A stretch of DNA of 64,000 nucleotides from Streptomyces sp. Act143 (GCF_003143935.1 NZ_QFRX01000001.1:5596924-5660923); one strand, 5' to 3'; positions 1-9,334 are shown, counted from the stretch's first letter. Numbers and translations: made by a program. Notes: a model not told the origin generated them from the letters alone.

Positions 1-1369
1 CGCCGGCGCGCCAGTCGCGGCGCAGGGCCCAGCGGTGGAGCAGGTAGGCGAGGGCGGCGCAGGCCGTCCACCACAGGGCCGGGGTACCCAGGGCCAGGAT
101 CGCCTGGGAGCAGTCCGTCGCCGCGCGGCAGCCGTCCGTGCCCGGTTTCGGGGACTCGTAGTGGAACAGCACCGGGCGGCCCAGGACCAGCCAACTCCAC
201 GGGTTCGACTCGTACTTGTGGAAGGAGTCCAGGTGCACGTTGAACTGGTAGACGCCGTACTCGTAGTGCCACAGGCTGCGCAGCGGGGCCGGTATCCAGG
301 ACCAGGTGCCGCCGCGGGCGTCCGCCCAGTGGCGGCCGTAGCCGGCGGAGGAGCGGAACCAGCCGGTCCAGGTGGCCAGGTAGGTCACCGCGGCCACCGG
401 GACCAGGGACAGCAGTGACCAGCCCGCATCCTTGCGCAGGACCGCCCGGTAGGGGCGGGGCGCTCCCGCGATCCGGCGGGCGCCGACGTCCCACAGCAGG
501 GTCAGGGCCACGAAGAAGGCCAGGAAGTACAGGCCGTTCCACTTGGCAGAGGACGCCAGCCCCAGGCAGACGCCTGCCCCGAGGCGCCAGGGGCGCAGCC
601 CTGCTCCCGCGCGGGCGGCGGTGCGGGCGTCCGGGCGTACGCCGCCGTCCCGGTCGTCGGGCGGCAGGGCTGACGCGAGCCGGGACCGGGTCGTGTCCCG
701 GTCGATGAGCAGGCAGCCGAACGCCGCCAGGGCGAAGAACATGACGACCAGGTCGAGCAGCGCGGTGCGGCTCATGACGTAGTGCAGGCCGTCCAGCGCC
801 ATCAGCGTGCCCGCCAGGCAGCCCAGCAGCGTCGAGCGGAACAGGCGGCGGCCGATGCGGCACAGCATCAGCACCGACAGCGTGCCCAGGACCGCCGTCA
901 TGAAGCGCCAGCCGAACGGGTCGAGGCCGAACATCCATTCACCGGCCGCGATCACCCACTTGCCCGCGGGCGGGTGGGCGACGAACACCCCCGGGTCGGA
1001 GAGCGGGATCACCTGCGGGTCGGCCAGGATCTGCGGGTCGGCGATCTTGCGGTCCGGCCAGGTGCCCTCGTATCCGAGGCGCAGCAGCGACCAGGCGTCC
1101 TTGGCGTAGTACGTCTCGTCGAAGACGACCGCGTGCGGACTGCCCAGGCGCCAGAAACGCAGCACTCCGGCCAGGGCCGCCACCAGCAGGGGGCCGGCCC
1201 AGCCCGACCAGCGGGCGAAGGGGGTGGGGAAGGGGGCGGTCAGGCGGTCTCGCAGGGAGGCCACGGGGCGGGGCGCGTAGCCGAAGCGGCGCAGGTGCTG
1301 CTGCCAGGGAACCGGTGCGGGGGCGGGGGCGTCGCGTCGTGCCGCCACGAGCGCGTTCTCGTCGGTCAC
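1..1369 (-). CDS. Protein O-mannosyltransferase (PMT family), 3' end cut by window edge
   Basis: Integral membrane glycosyltransferase expected to move mannose from polyprenyl-phosphate-mannose to secreted proteins on the outer face of the membrane. Reading from GTG at 1369, about 456 residues are visible and the C-terminus lies off the left edge. Family signatures seen: an acidic loop motif FDETYYAKDAW after the first membrane segment, then HPPAGKW, followed by many hydrophobic segments and DGLHYVMSRTALLD. The start overlaps the stop of the upstream small membrane protein by a GTGA arrangement, so the two are translationally coupled and probably follow the sigma factor gene in one leftward operon. 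The family assignment is firm; the acceptor proteins cannot be inferred. Confidence 0.88.
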   Translation of the reverse strand, partial: MTDENALVAARRDAPAPAPVPWQQHLRRFGYAPRPVASLRDRLTAPFPTPFARWSGWAGPLLVAALAGVLRFWRLGSPHAVVFDETYYAKDAWSLLRLGYEGTWPDRKIADPQILADPQVIPLSDPGVFVAHPPAGKWVIAAGEWMFGLDPFGWRFMTAVLGTLSVLMLCRIGRRLFRSTLLGCLAGTLMALDGLHYVMSRTALLDLVVMFFALAAFGCLLIDRDTTRSRLASALPPDDRDGGVRPDARTAARAGAGLRPWRLGAGVCLGLASSAKWNGLYFLAFFVALTLLWDVGARRIAGAPRPYRAVLRKDAGWSLLSLVPVAAVTYLATWTGWFRSSAGYGRHWADARGGTWSWIPAPLRSLWHYEYGVYQFNVHLDSFHKYESNPWSWLVLGRPVLFHYESPKPGTDGCRAATDCSQAILALGTPALWWTACAALAYLLHRWALRRDWRAG

Positions 1370-1734
1370 GTGGTGCGTTTTCCGTCGGTGGCGGGATGGT
1401 GCGGTGACGCGACCGGGACCGTGCCCGACGTGAACCCCGGCCGCGGGGCCCCGTCGGCGGCGGAGCGGCTCGGGAGCGGCTCGGCGGAGGTGGCGGGGCG
1501 GCGGTCGGGTGCCGTGGGGCCGCTCTGGGCGAAGGAGTTCGGCAGGGTCATCAGGACGGCACCGAGTCCGGCGATCGTCAGCGCCGAGGCGGTGGCCATC
1601 CAGGCCCTGCGGGTCCGCTGCCGGGCGCGGACGGCCGCGTACAGGCGCCGGCGGTGCCGGTCCTCGTACCCCGTCCCCTCCTGGCCGTGGCCCTCGCGCA
1701 TCATGCTCGCCAGCTCCTGCTCGAAGTGCTCCAT
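1366..1734 (-). CDS. Small single-pass membrane protein next to sigma factor
   Basis: 122-residue protein with a basic, Arg-rich N-terminal 45 residues, one membrane helix at about residues 45-65 (AWMATASALTIAGLGAVLM) and a Pro/Ser/Thr-rich outer tail. It follows the SigE-like sigma factor gene by 21 bases and overlaps the mannosyltransferase start. The position directly after an ECF sigma gene and the one-helix topology suggest an anti-sigma or accessory role, but no ZAS zinc motif (HxxxCxxC) is present, so this is inference from position only. I do not recognise a named domain. Confidence 0.7.
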   Translation of the reverse strand: MEHFEQELASMMREGHGQEGTGYEDRHRRRLYAAVRARQRTRRAWMATASALTIAGLGAVLMTLPNSFAQSGPTAPDRRPATSAEPLPSRSAADGAPRPGFTSGTVPVASPHHPATDGKRTT

Positions 1735-1755
1735 GGCTCCTTCTCCACCCGCCCT

Positions 1756-2292
1756 TCACTCCGCCGACGAGACCGATGTCGGCACCGGTTCCGCCGCCTC
1801 CGCCATCAGCCGCCGCAGCCGTGCGACCCCCCGCGCCGTGAGCGAGCGCGCGGTGCCCAGCGGGCAGCCCAGCACCTCCGCCACCTGCTGCTCGGGCAGG
1901 TCCTGGTAGTAGCGCAGCACCACCGCGGCCCGCTGCCGTGCCGGGAGCTGCGCCAGCATGGCCTCCAGCCGGGTCCGTTCGTCCACGGCGGCGGTCTCGT
2001 CCGCCGGCTCGGGGGCGTCGGGCAGCCGGTCGAGCGGGTCCGTGGGCTGCTCGCCCCACCAGCGACGCCGTGCCGAGCGGGCCGCGGCACGGGCCAGGAT
2101 CCTGCGGACGTAGGCCTCGGGCGCCTGATCGGCCACCTTCGGCCAGGCGAACCAGAGCTTGACCAGCGCCTCCTGCAACAGGTCCTCGGCCCGGTGCCGG
2201 TCCCCGGCGGTGAGCAGCCGCGACAGGTGCAGCAGCGCCGGCCACCGGTTCGCCACGAACCGGTCGAACGCGTCGGACCGCCCCTGCCTCAC
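1756..2292 (-). CDS. ECF RNA polymerase sigma factor, SigE-like family
   Basis: 178-residue sigma factor. Region 2 is seen at about residues 8-75 (DAFDRFVANRWPALLHLSRLL, then AEDLLQEALVKLWFAW), followed by an acidic linker and region 4 at about 110-165 (LPARQRAAVVLRYYQDLPEQQVAEVLGC). This is the layout of the actinobacterial SigE family, which lacks long extensions. GTG at 2292 is preceded by GGAGGGG at a good distance. It heads a leftward operon with the small membrane protein and the mannosyltransferase. No CxxC anti-sigma partner is visible nearby. Regulation is unknown; a 14-base direct repeat lies just upstream. Confidence 0.88.
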   Translation of the reverse strand: MRQGRSDAFDRFVANRWPALLHLSRLLTAGDRHRAEDLLQEALVKLWFAWPKVADQAPEAYVRRILARAAARSARRRWWGEQPTDPLDRLPDAPEPADETAAVDERTRLEAMLAQLPARQRAAVVLRYYQDLPEQQVAEVLGCPLGTARSLTARGVARLRRLMAEAAEPVPTSVSSAE

Positions 2293-2303
2293 CGGCGTCG
2301 CCC

Positions 2304-2342
2304 CTCCCTCACACCCTCAACGTCGTTTCTCCCTCACACCCT
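2304..2342. repeat. 14-bp direct repeat upstream of the sigma factor
   Basis: CTCCCTCACACCCT occurs at 2304-2317 and again at 2329-2342, 25 bases apart. Read on the minus strand, each copy carries a GAGGGAG ribosome-binding-like sequence, and the copy nearer the gene supplies the Shine-Dalgarno of the sigma gene. It may be an accidental duplication or a decoy ribosome site in the leader. Confidence 0.6.
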
Positions 2343-2507
2343 TGATAAGGACGTCGGGCCCGGCCCCGCTATGCACCCGGCTGGTGTGGTGTGAGTCACA
2401 GGGGCGGGTTGTCGAGGCCGTGGTCGTACATGAAGGGTCTTTGAGAAGTCCGCACCGTGAACCACTAGCATCGCGGCGGTAGCAGCGAGCCGGGATGAGG
2501 TGAGGGC

Positions 2508-3413
2508 ATGGGGAAGACAGCGCAGCCGCCGCGTGTCGCCGTGGCCGTGGTGACCATGGGGAACCGGCCCGCAGAGGTCGACGCCCTGCTGGAGTCCGTG
2601 GCCAAGCAGGACCTCCCGCCCACCCGGATCGTGATCGTCGGCAACGGCTGCCGGCTGCCGGAGTTCGCCGAGCGGCTGTCGCTGCCCGGTGAGGTCACCG
2701 TCGTGGAGCTGGAGGAGAACCTCGGCTGTCCCGGCGGGCGCAATGCCGGGCTCGCCCGGCTGCGGGAGTTCGGGGACGTCGACGTCGTCGTCGAGCTGGA
2801 CGACGACGGGCTGCTCGTCGACGCCGATGTACTGCGGCGCGTCGGGGAGTTGTTCGCGGCCGACGACCGGCTCGGCATCGTCGGCTTCCGGATCGCCGAC
2901 GAGCACGGCGAGACCCAGCGGCGGCACGTGCCCCGTCTCGGTGCCGCCGATCCGCTGCGCGGCGGGTACGTCACCGGCTTCCTCGGCGGCGGACACGGCT
3001 TCCGCATGGCGATGCTCGACGAGATCGGGGACTGGCCCGCGCGGTTCTTCTTCGCGCACGAGGAGTCCGACCTGGCCTGGCGGGCGGCCGACGCGGGCTG
3101 GCGCATCCTGTACGCCCCCGAGCTGCTGCTCCGGCACCCGAAGACCTCGCCCGCCCGGCACGCCGTCTACTTCCGCGTCAACGCCCGCAACCGGGTCTGG
3201 CTGGCCCGGCGGCGACTGCCGCTGCCGCTCATCCCCGTCCATCTCGGGGTGTGGGTGCTGCTCACCCTCGTACGGAACCGGTCCGGGGCCGGGCTGCGCG
3301 CCTGGTTCGGCGGTTTCGCGGAGGGGCTGCGGGAGCCGGCCGGGGAGCGGCGGCCGATGCGGTGGCGCACGGTGTGGCGGCTGACCCGGCTGGGGCGACC
3401 GCCCATCATCTGA
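2508..3413 (+). CDS. Family 2 glycosyltransferase
   Basis: 301-residue GT-A fold glycosyltransferase. The N-terminus (VAVAVVTMGNRPAEVDALLESV) is the nucleotide-binding strand, NLGCPGGRNAGL is the GT2 NxGxxxxRNxG motif, and ELDDDG is the DxD-type metal/nucleotide site at about residues 97-102. GGYVTGFLGGGHGFR and FFAHEESDLAWR match the acceptor and ED motifs. A hydrophobic stretch at about 245-260 may touch the membrane. ATG at 2508 has a GATGAGG ribosome site seven bases ahead. It is transcribed alone, away from the sigma factor, and is followed by a hairpin. The sugar donor and acceptor cannot be told from sequence. Confidence 0.85.
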   Translation: MGKTAQPPRVAVAVVTMGNRPAEVDALLESVAKQDLPPTRIVIVGNGCRLPEFAERLSLPGEVTVVELEENLGCPGGRNAGLARLREFGDVDVVVELDDDGLLVDADVLRRVGELFAADDRLGIVGFRIADEHGETQRRHVPRLGAADPLRGGYVTGFLGGGHGFRMAMLDEIGDWPARFFFAHEESDLAWRAADAGWRILYAPELLLRHPKTSPARHAVYFRVNARNRVWLARRRLPLPLIPVHLGVWVLLTLVRNRSGAGLRAWFGGFAEGLREPAGERRPMRWRTVWRLTRLGRPPII

Positions 3414-3440
3414 CCAGGGCGTCCGGCACATGGACGAGGA

Positions 3441-3469
3441 CCCCGGTCGATCACCTCCGCCGACCGGGG
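3441..3469 (+). terminator. Hairpin after the glycosyltransferase
   Basis: CCCCGGTCG (3441-3449) pairs perfectly with CGACCGGGG (3461-3469) around an 11-base loop, 28 bases after the stop codon. There is no T-tract, as is common for Streptomyces terminators. The rest of 3470-3650 carries the promoter side of the next gene; TTGACG at 3525-3530 is a possible -35 box without a clear -10. Confidence 0.6.
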
Positions 3470-3650
3470 CCCTGTCACATCCCCGGATCCGGCCGCGACG
3501 GCGACACTCCCCCGAGTAACGCGATTGACGCGCGCACCCTCGGGCCAGATCCGATGAAGTGATCACATCAGGTGGCACCAACGGATCGCTAACATGTGGC
3601 CAACGGTGGGATGTCGCCAGGCACAGCGCGTGGGAAGGCAGTGGGTCGGT

Positions 3651-6600
3651 GTGAAGCGGTGCGAGCTGCGCTTCGGACTCCTCGGTCCGCCGGTCCTGTA
3701 CGACGTCGAGCGGGCCGCCGACAGGGCAGCTGACAGGGCAGCTGACGGTGCCGCCGGGCGCTCGGTCGCCCGCGTCGTGGGCAGCCCCAAGGTGCGGGCG
3801 CTGCTGGCCGCGCTGCTGCTGGAGGCCGGCCGCACCGTCTCCGTCGACGCGCTCAAGGACGCCCTGTGGGGCGGGACACCGCCCGCCTCCGCGCAGGCCT
3901 CCCTGCACAACCACGTCACCCGGCTGCGCCGGCTGCTCGACGACCCCGACCGGCTGCGGGCCGTGCCGCCCGGCTATCTGCTCCGGGTCGAGCAGGGCGA
4001 GCTGGACGTCCATGTCTTCGACTCCCTGACCGCCGAGACCCGTGCCGCGCACGCCGGGCGGGACTGGGAGCGCACGGTGCGCGCGAGCGCCGCGGCCCTC
4101 GCCCTGTGGCGCGGCACCCCGCTCGCCGGGCTGCCGCCCGAGCTGGGCGGGTACGCCTTCGTGCAACGGCTGGGGGAGGCCCGGCTGCTGCTCCTGGAGT
4201 GGCGGTACGACGCCGAGCTCGCCCTCGGCGGCGCCCGACTGGACGCCGTCGTACCGGAGTTGACCGCGCTCGCCGCCGAGCACCCGCTGCGCGAGACCTT
4301 CCACCGCCAGCTGATGCTGGCCCTGCACCGCACCGGCCGCCAGGCCGAGGCCCTCGCCGTCCATCGCGATCTGCGCACCCGCCTCATCGAGGAGCTCGGC
4401 GTGGAGCCGGGGGCGGGGGTGCGGGAGGCGCATGTCGAGGTGTTGCGGGGCACCCCGGAGACGGAGGACGCCGGCACGGCGACAGAGACGGCAGCCGGCA
4501 GCGACCCCGGCGGGGCGGAGAATACCGGCGCCCTCTCCGGCGGCACCCCCTCCGCCGGCGCCGCGAGCACGCCCGGCCCCGCCCCCCGCCCCGACCCCGC
4601 CACCGACGCCGATCCCGCACCGCCCCCCACCACCAGCCAGCCGCCCCGCCCCGCCCAGCTCCCCCCACCCCCACCCCACTTCACCGGCCGCACCACCCAC
4701 CTGCGCGACCTGCGCGCCACCCTCGATGTCCTCGACCCCCTCGCCCCCCACGACCCGCACGCCCCCCGCCCCGCCGACCACCACACCCCCGTCGCCGTCA
4801 TCAGCGGCATGGCCGGTGTCGGCAAGAGCGCGCTCGCGCTGCACACGGCGCACGCCCTGCGGGACCGCTTCCCCGACGGGCAGCTGTACGTCAACCTGCA
4901 CGGCGCCACCCCGGGCATGACCCCCCTCACGTCGGCCCAGGCCCTCACCGCGCTGCTCCGCGACCTCGGGGCCGACCCCCGCTCCATCCCCGAACACCCT
5001 GACGCGGCGGCCGCGTTGCTGCGCTCGATGCTCGCGCCGACGCGCACGCTGATGGTGCTGGACGACGCCGAGAACGCCGCGCAGGTACGGCAGTTGCTGC
5101 CGGCCGGCCCCGGCTGCGCGGTGATCGTCACCAGCCGCTCCCCGCTGACCGCGCTCGACGGAGCCCGCCGCTTCCCGCTCGAACCGCTGTCGGCGGAGGA
5201 GAGCGCGGCCCTGCTGCGCGCGGCCTCGGGCCGCGGCCCCGCCCCCGGTGACGGCGCGGCCGACGACGACAGCGACCGCATCGACGCCACCCACCCCCTC
5301 GTCGAACTCACCGGCCGCCTCCCCCTCGCCCTGCGCATCGTCGGCGCCCGCCTGGCCGCCCGCCGCGCCCTCACCCCGGACGTGCTCGCCGACCAACTGG
5401 CGGCGACCGAAGGCCGGTTGCAGCGGCTGGAGTACGACGACCTGTCCGTACGCCGCTCGCTGGCCGTCGCCCACGACGCGCTCGCCGCCTCGGGCCGCCG
5501 CTCCGACCGCGACGCCGCCCTCGCACTGCGCCGACTGGGCGCCCTGCACCTGCCCACCTACAGCGCCCCGCTCGTCGCCCGGCTCCTCGGCACCGACACC
5601 GACCGCGCGGAGGAGGCGCTGGACCGGCTCGTCGACGTGGCCCTGCTGGAGGAGACGTCGTACGGCCGCTACACCCCGCACGACCTGGTCCGCGACTTCG
5701 CCCGCGAACTCGCCGAGGACGGACAGGCCGTCGACGTCGCCCGGACCGGCGTGCGCTGGTACACGGCCGTCGCCGAACGCGTCCTCACCGAGACCGTCGT
5801 GCCCGGCTTCGACCAGGAGGACCGGCGCCGCCCGACCCCGGCGCAACCGCCCGAGCACACGGCGCACGTCCTGTCCGTACCGCCCTTCACCGGCCCCGAG
5901 GCGGCCTTCGCCTGGAGCACCGCGGAGCTGGACAACATCGTCGCGCTCGCCGAGCGGTACGCGGACGCCGCCGACGAGCGCACCGCCGCCCATGTCTCCA
6001 CCATGCTGCGGCTCGTCTTCCCCTGCCTCCAACGCGGCGGCCGCATCGCCGAGATGGAGGTGCTCGGGCAGGTGGCGCTCCGGCTGGCCCGGCGCCTGGG
6101 CGACGAGGTGGCCGAGGCGTACGCGGTGACCGACCTCGCCGGCATGCACTTCCTCGCCGGCCACCACGGCGAGGCCCTCGCCTTCACGGAACGGGCCACG
6201 GCGCTGTGGCGGCGGCTCGGCATGATCTCCCGGGTCCGGCGCTGCCTCGGCAACCAGGGCCTGCTGCTGGAGAGCCTCGGCCGGTACGCCGAGTGCGAGC
6301 GGGCGCTGCTGGAGTGCCTCGACCTGTCACCGCAGTTGGACGACCCCTGGGGCGACGCGGTGGCCTACGGCCATCTCGGCAACCTGTACGAGCACACCGA
6401 CCCCCGCACCGCGATCGAGTACCACCGGCGCTCGCTGGCGATCGGTCTGGAGATCGGCAACGTCATCGTGGCGCACTCGGCGCACTGCAACATCGGTTAC
6501 GCCCACCTCACCCTGGGCGAACCGGCCGCCGCCGTAACGCACTTCGAGGAGAGCCTGAGCATGCTCGGCGGCCAGAGCGACTGGCACGGGGAGTCCCAGT

Positions 6601-6863
6601 CCCGGCTCGGCCTGGTGCGCGCGCTGCGGCTGCTCGGCCGGACCGAGGCGTGCGAGAGCGAGTGCGCCGAGCTGCTGCGCCGCGCGGACGCCCGCGCCGA
6701 CGGCTACACGGGCGGTCTCGCCCGCCACCAGTACGGGCTGCTGCTGCGGGCGTCGGGGCGGACCGAGGAGGCGTACCAGCAGTGGCGCACCGCGCTGGCC
6801 GCGCTGGACGGCACGGACAAGAAGGAGGTCCTGGCCGAGCTCCGGGAGCTGCTCGACAGCTGA
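3651..6863 (+). CDS. SARP-type transcriptional regulator with NB-ARC and TPR domains (AfsR-like)
   Basis: About 1070 residues from GTG 3651, chosen because GGAAGG lies 12 bases upstream and the OmpR-like DNA-binding domain starts at once (CELRFGLLGPPVL). Domains in order: winged helix (about 1-95, including VRALLAALLLEAGRTVSVDAL), bacterial transcriptional activation domain (about 100-245), a very proline-rich linker (about 260-335), an NB-ARC ATPase with P-loop GMAGVGKS near residue 386 and LMVLDDAEN as Walker B, then helical TPR repeats to the end. This is the AfsR architecture, known for activation of secondary metabolism and stress genes. Short repeats (AADRAADRAADG) sit in the first loop. 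No biosynthetic cluster is adjacent, so the target genes are unknown. It converges with the polymerase gene 21 bases away. Confidence 0.88.
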   Translation: MKRCELRFGLLGPPVLYDVERAADRAADRAADGAAGRSVARVVGSPKVRALLAALLLEAGRTVSVDALKDALWGGTPPASAQASLHNHVTRLRRLLDDPDRLRAVPPGYLLRVEQGELDVHVFDSLTAETRAAHAGRDWERTVRASAAALALWRGTPLAGLPPELGGYAFVQRLGEARLLLLEWRYDAELALGGARLDAVVPELTALAAEHPLRETFHRQLMLALHRTGRQAEALAVHRDLRTRLIEELGVEPGAGVREAHVEVLRGTPETEDAGTATETAAGSDPGGAENTGALSGGTPSAGAASTPGPAPRPDPATDADPAPPPTTSQPPRPAQLPPPPPHFTGRTTHLRDLRATLDVLDPLAPHDPHAPRPADHHTPVAVISGMAGVGKSALALHTAHALRDRFPDGQLYVNLHGATPGMTPLTSAQALTALLRDLGADPRSIPEHPDAAAALLRSMLAPTRTLMVLDDAENAAQVRQLLPAGPGCAVIVTSRSPLTALDGARRFPLEPLSAEESAALLRAASGRGPAPGDGAADDDSDRIDATHPLVELTGRLPLALRIVGARLAARRALTPDVLADQLAATEGRLQRLEYDDLSVRRSLAVAHDALAASGRRSDRDAALALRRLGALHLPTYSAPLVARLLGTDTDRAEEALDRLVDVALLEETSYGRYTPHDLVRDFARELAEDGQAVDVARTGVRWYTAVAERVLTETVVPGFDQEDRRRPTPAQPPEHTAHVLSVPPFTGPEAAFAWSTAELDNIVALAERYADAADERTAAHVSTMLRLVFPCLQRGGRIAEMEVLGQVALRLARRLGDEVAEAYAVTDLAGMHFLAGHHGEALAFTERATALWRRLGMISRVRRCLGNQGLLLESLGRYAECERALLECLDLSPQLDDPWGDAVAYGHLGNLYEHTDPRTAIEYHRRSLAIGLEIGNVIVAHSAHCNIGYAHLTLGEPAAAVTHFEESLSMLGGQSDWHGESQSRLGLVRALRLLGRTEACESECAELLRRADARADGYTGGLARHQYGLLLRASGRTEEAYQQWRTALAALDGTDKKEVLAELRELLDS

Positions 6864-6884
6864 CCCGGCGGAACACCGGGCTCC

Positions 6885-8555
6885 CTACTTGGCGTCGGCA
6901 TAGCACTGCACCACCGACGTCGTGAACGGGAACCGCACCGGCGTCTCCCCGAACGTCAGCCGGGCCGCCAGCGCCGCCGCCTCCCGGATCGCGGCGACGA
7001 CCTGCTCGGCCTCCTCCTCGGGGCAGTGCACGATCACCTCGTCGTGCTGGAAGAAGACCAGCTCGGCCGCCATGTCCGCGCAGCTCCGCCGCAGTGCCGC
7101 GAGCAGCAGCAGGGTCCAGTCGGCGGCGCTGCCCTGGACCACGAAGTTACGGGCGAAACGGCCGCGGGCGCGGGCGTTGGTGGAGGTGTGGCCCGGCACC
7201 CACCCGTCGTCCTCCTGGGGAATGCCGGCCTCGTCGGCGGCGTCCTCGCCCGACCCGGCCGCGGGCGGGCAGGTGCGGCCGAGCCAGGTCCGGACGAGCC
7301 GGCCCTCCTCGCCCGCGCGGGCCGCCTCGTCGACGTAGGCCACCGCCTTGGGGAAGCGGCGTCTGAGCGCGGCGAGGTTCTTCAGGCCGTCGCCGGAGGT
7401 CTGGCCGTAGACCGCGCCGAGCACGGCGAGCTTGGCCTGGTCGCGGTCGCCGGAGAAGGCCCGGTCGGAGACGGACTGGTAGAGGTCGCTCTCGCGGCCG
7501 GCCACCTCCATCAGGCCGGGGTCGCGGGAGATCGCGGCGAGCACCCGCGGTTCCATCTGGTCGGCGTCGGCGACGACGAGCCGCCAGCCGGGGTCGGCGA
7601 CGACGGCACGGCGTATCACCTTGGGGATCTGCAGGGCGCCCCCGCCGTTGGTGACCCAGCGGCCGGTGACGGTCCCGTGGCAGAGGAACTCCGGGCGGAA
7701 CCGTCCGTCGCGCACCCAGTCCTGGAGCCAGGACCAGCCGTGGGCGACCCAGATCCGGTACAGCTTCTTGTACTCGATGAGGGGCTTCACGGCCGGGTGG
7801 TCGACGGACTCCAGCTCCCAGCGGCGGGTCGAGGAGACCTTGACGCCGGCCTGCGCGAAGGCCTTGACCACGTCGGCGGGCAGGTCGGGCCGGACCCGGC
7901 GCCCGAACGCGGCGGACACCTCGTCGGCCAGCTCGGCGAGCCGCCGGGGCTCACCGCCGCCGGCGTACCGCTCGCCGAGCAGTTCGTGCAGCACGGCGCG
8001 ATGGACGTCGGCGCGCCACGGCAGCCCGGCGCGGTTCATCTCGGCGGCCACCAGCATCCCGGCCGACTCGGCGGTGATCAGCAGCCGCATCCGGTCGGGG
8101 TGCGCGGTGGCGTCCTGGCGGCGCAGCTGGTCGGCGTAGACCTCCACGAGGTCGGTCAGGGGGAGGTGGACGGCCTGGGGCTCGAACAGGGAGGACTGCG
8201 AACCGGGGGCGGCGGAGCGCAGCGGCGGATCGGGCGGTACGGGGCCGCCGCGCAGCCGGGCGAGCGCGGCGGCGGCCGACCGGGGTTCGCCGGACCGTCC
8301 GGCGTGGCCGAGCAGCAGGGTCTCGGCGTCCTCGATGTCGTAGCACCGCTCGACTCGCACCCCCGTGGCGAGCAGCCGCGGGTACATCTCGGCGGTGGAG
8401 CGCCACACCCACCGCGTGACCTCCGGCCGCCCCCGCACGGCCGCCGCGAGGTCGGCCTCCCGCACCACCGCTCCGACGGGCAGCCCGTCGTCACCGAGGG
8501 GGGCGACCTGCACGCCACCGTCCTCGGCCGGAGCGAGCGCCCAGCGGTCGGTCAT
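6885..8555 (-). CDS. Family A DNA polymerase without 5'-nuclease domain
   Basis: 556 residues from ATG 8555 (a TTG at 8585 is possible but has poorer spacing). The C-terminal half has all family A polymerase motifs: TGRWVTNGGGALQIP, motif A DADQMEPRVLAA, motif B KLAVLGAVYGQ and motif C FFQHDEVIVH. The N-terminal 200 residues correspond to the 3'-5' exonuclease-like region but I do not see its acidic catalytic set, and there is no 5'-nuclease domain. It is much shorter than housekeeping PolA (about 900 residues) and is the second PolI-like protein typical of actinobacteria, called a bifunctional exonuclease/polymerase in databases. A repair role is likely but not shown here. Confidence 0.88.
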   Translation of the reverse strand: MTDRWALAPAEDGGVQVAPLGDDGLPVGAVVREADLAAAVRGRPEVTRWVWRSTAEMYPRLLATGVRVERCYDIEDAETLLLGHAGRSGEPRSAAAALARLRGGPVPPDPPLRSAAPGSQSSLFEPQAVHLPLTDLVEVYADQLRRQDATAHPDRMRLLITAESAGMLVAAEMNRAGLPWRADVHRAVLHELLGERYAGGGEPRRLAELADEVSAAFGRRVRPDLPADVVKAFAQAGVKVSSTRRWELESVDHPAVKPLIEYKKLYRIWVAHGWSWLQDWVRDGRFRPEFLCHGTVTGRWVTNGGGALQIPKVIRRAVVADPGWRLVVADADQMEPRVLAAISRDPGLMEVAGRESDLYQSVSDRAFSGDRDQAKLAVLGAVYGQTSGDGLKNLAALRRRFPKAVAYVDEAARAGEEGRLVRTWLGRTCPPAAGSGEDAADEAGIPQEDDGWVPGHTSTNARARGRFARNFVVQGSAADWTLLLLAALRRSCADMAAELVFFQHDEVIVHCPEEEAEQVVAAIREAAALAARLTFGETPVRFPFTTSVVQCYADAK

Positions 8556-8594
8556 GGTTGCGAGTGTCGCAGGAGGGTCTGACAACGGCTCCGG

Positions 8595-9332
8595 TCACGA
8601 CGCGCCGCTGCCGCACTGCCCCGTGGACTCCGACAGCGCCGCCGCGATGTTCGCCTCCGTCGCCTTCTTGGTGATGCCGAGGCCGGACAGGAGGCCGTGG
8701 CCGTTCTCGAATTCGAGGAGGGCCAGCAGCATGTGCTCGGTGCCGACGTAGTTGTGGCCCAGGCGCAGGGCCTCGCGGAAGGTGAGTTCCAGGACCTTCT
8801 TGGCGTCGGAGCCGTAGGGCACCAGCTCCGGCGCGTTCTCGGCGGCGGGCGGGAGGGCGGCGCCGGCGGCCTGGCGGACGGTGTCGAGGAGGACGTCCTG
8901 CGCGACGATCGCCTTGGCGGCCAGCCCCTCCGGTTCCGCCAGCAGGCCGAGGACCAGGTGCTCGGGCCGGCCCTCGGCGCTGCGGGCGGCGACGGCCTCG
9001 TTGTGGGCGGCCATCACCACGTTGCGGGCGCGCGGCGTGTAGCGGCTGAAGTCCTGGTTCGCGCCGAGGTCACCGCCCTCCTTGGGCACGAACCGCTTCT
9101 GCGCCGCCTGCCGGGTCACGCCCATGCTCTTGCCGATGTCGGTCCAGGAGGCGCCGGAGCGGCGGGCCTGGTCCACGAAGTGGCCGATCAGGTGGTCGGC
9201 CACGTCACCGAGGTGATCGGCGGCGATCACGGCGTCCTCGAGCTGTTCGAGGGGTTCGGCGTGGACCTTCTTGATGGCCGCGATGAGGTCGTCGAGGCGT
9301 ACGGATGACGTGATGCTGGGGTTCGTCGTCAT
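8595..9332 (-). CDS. ClpC2-like protein: HTH plus Clp N-terminal domain, probable autorepressor
   Basis: 245 residues. The N-terminal part holds a helix-turn-helix-like segment (ASWTDIGKSMGVTRQAAQKRF, about 60-81). The C-terminal part (about 95-238) is a double Clp-N repeat (FSRYTPRARNVVMAAHNEA; GTEHMLLALL), the substrate and antibiotic-binding module of ClpC/ClpA. There is no AAA+ ATPase. This matches mycobacterial ClpC2, reported to bind cyclomarin through its ClpN domain and to repress its own gene. The promoter reads TTGACG-N17-TATGGT with the ATG exactly at the expected transcription start, so the mRNA should be leaderless, and two GTCAAC-N5-GTTGAC palindromes overlay it. Confidence 0.85.
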   Translation of the reverse strand: MTTNPSITSSVRLDDLIAAIKKVHAEPLEQLEDAVIAADHLGDVADHLIGHFVDQARRSGASWTDIGKSMGVTRQAAQKRFVPKEGGDLGANQDFSRYTPRARNVVMAAHNEAVAARSAEGRPEHLVLGLLAEPEGLAAKAIVAQDVLLDTVRQAAGAALPPAAENAPELVPYGSDAKKVLELTFREALRLGHNYVGTEHMLLALLEFENGHGLLSGLGITKKATEANIAAALSESTGQCGSGAS

Positions 9333-9334
9333 GT

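Noticed and set aside
2334..6167. A 1277-codon open frame on the minus strand
   Set aside because: It is antisense to the SARP-type regulator, whose codon use and domains are convincing. In such GC-rich DNA long open antisense frames are expected; the translation is Gly/Arg/Val-rich noise.
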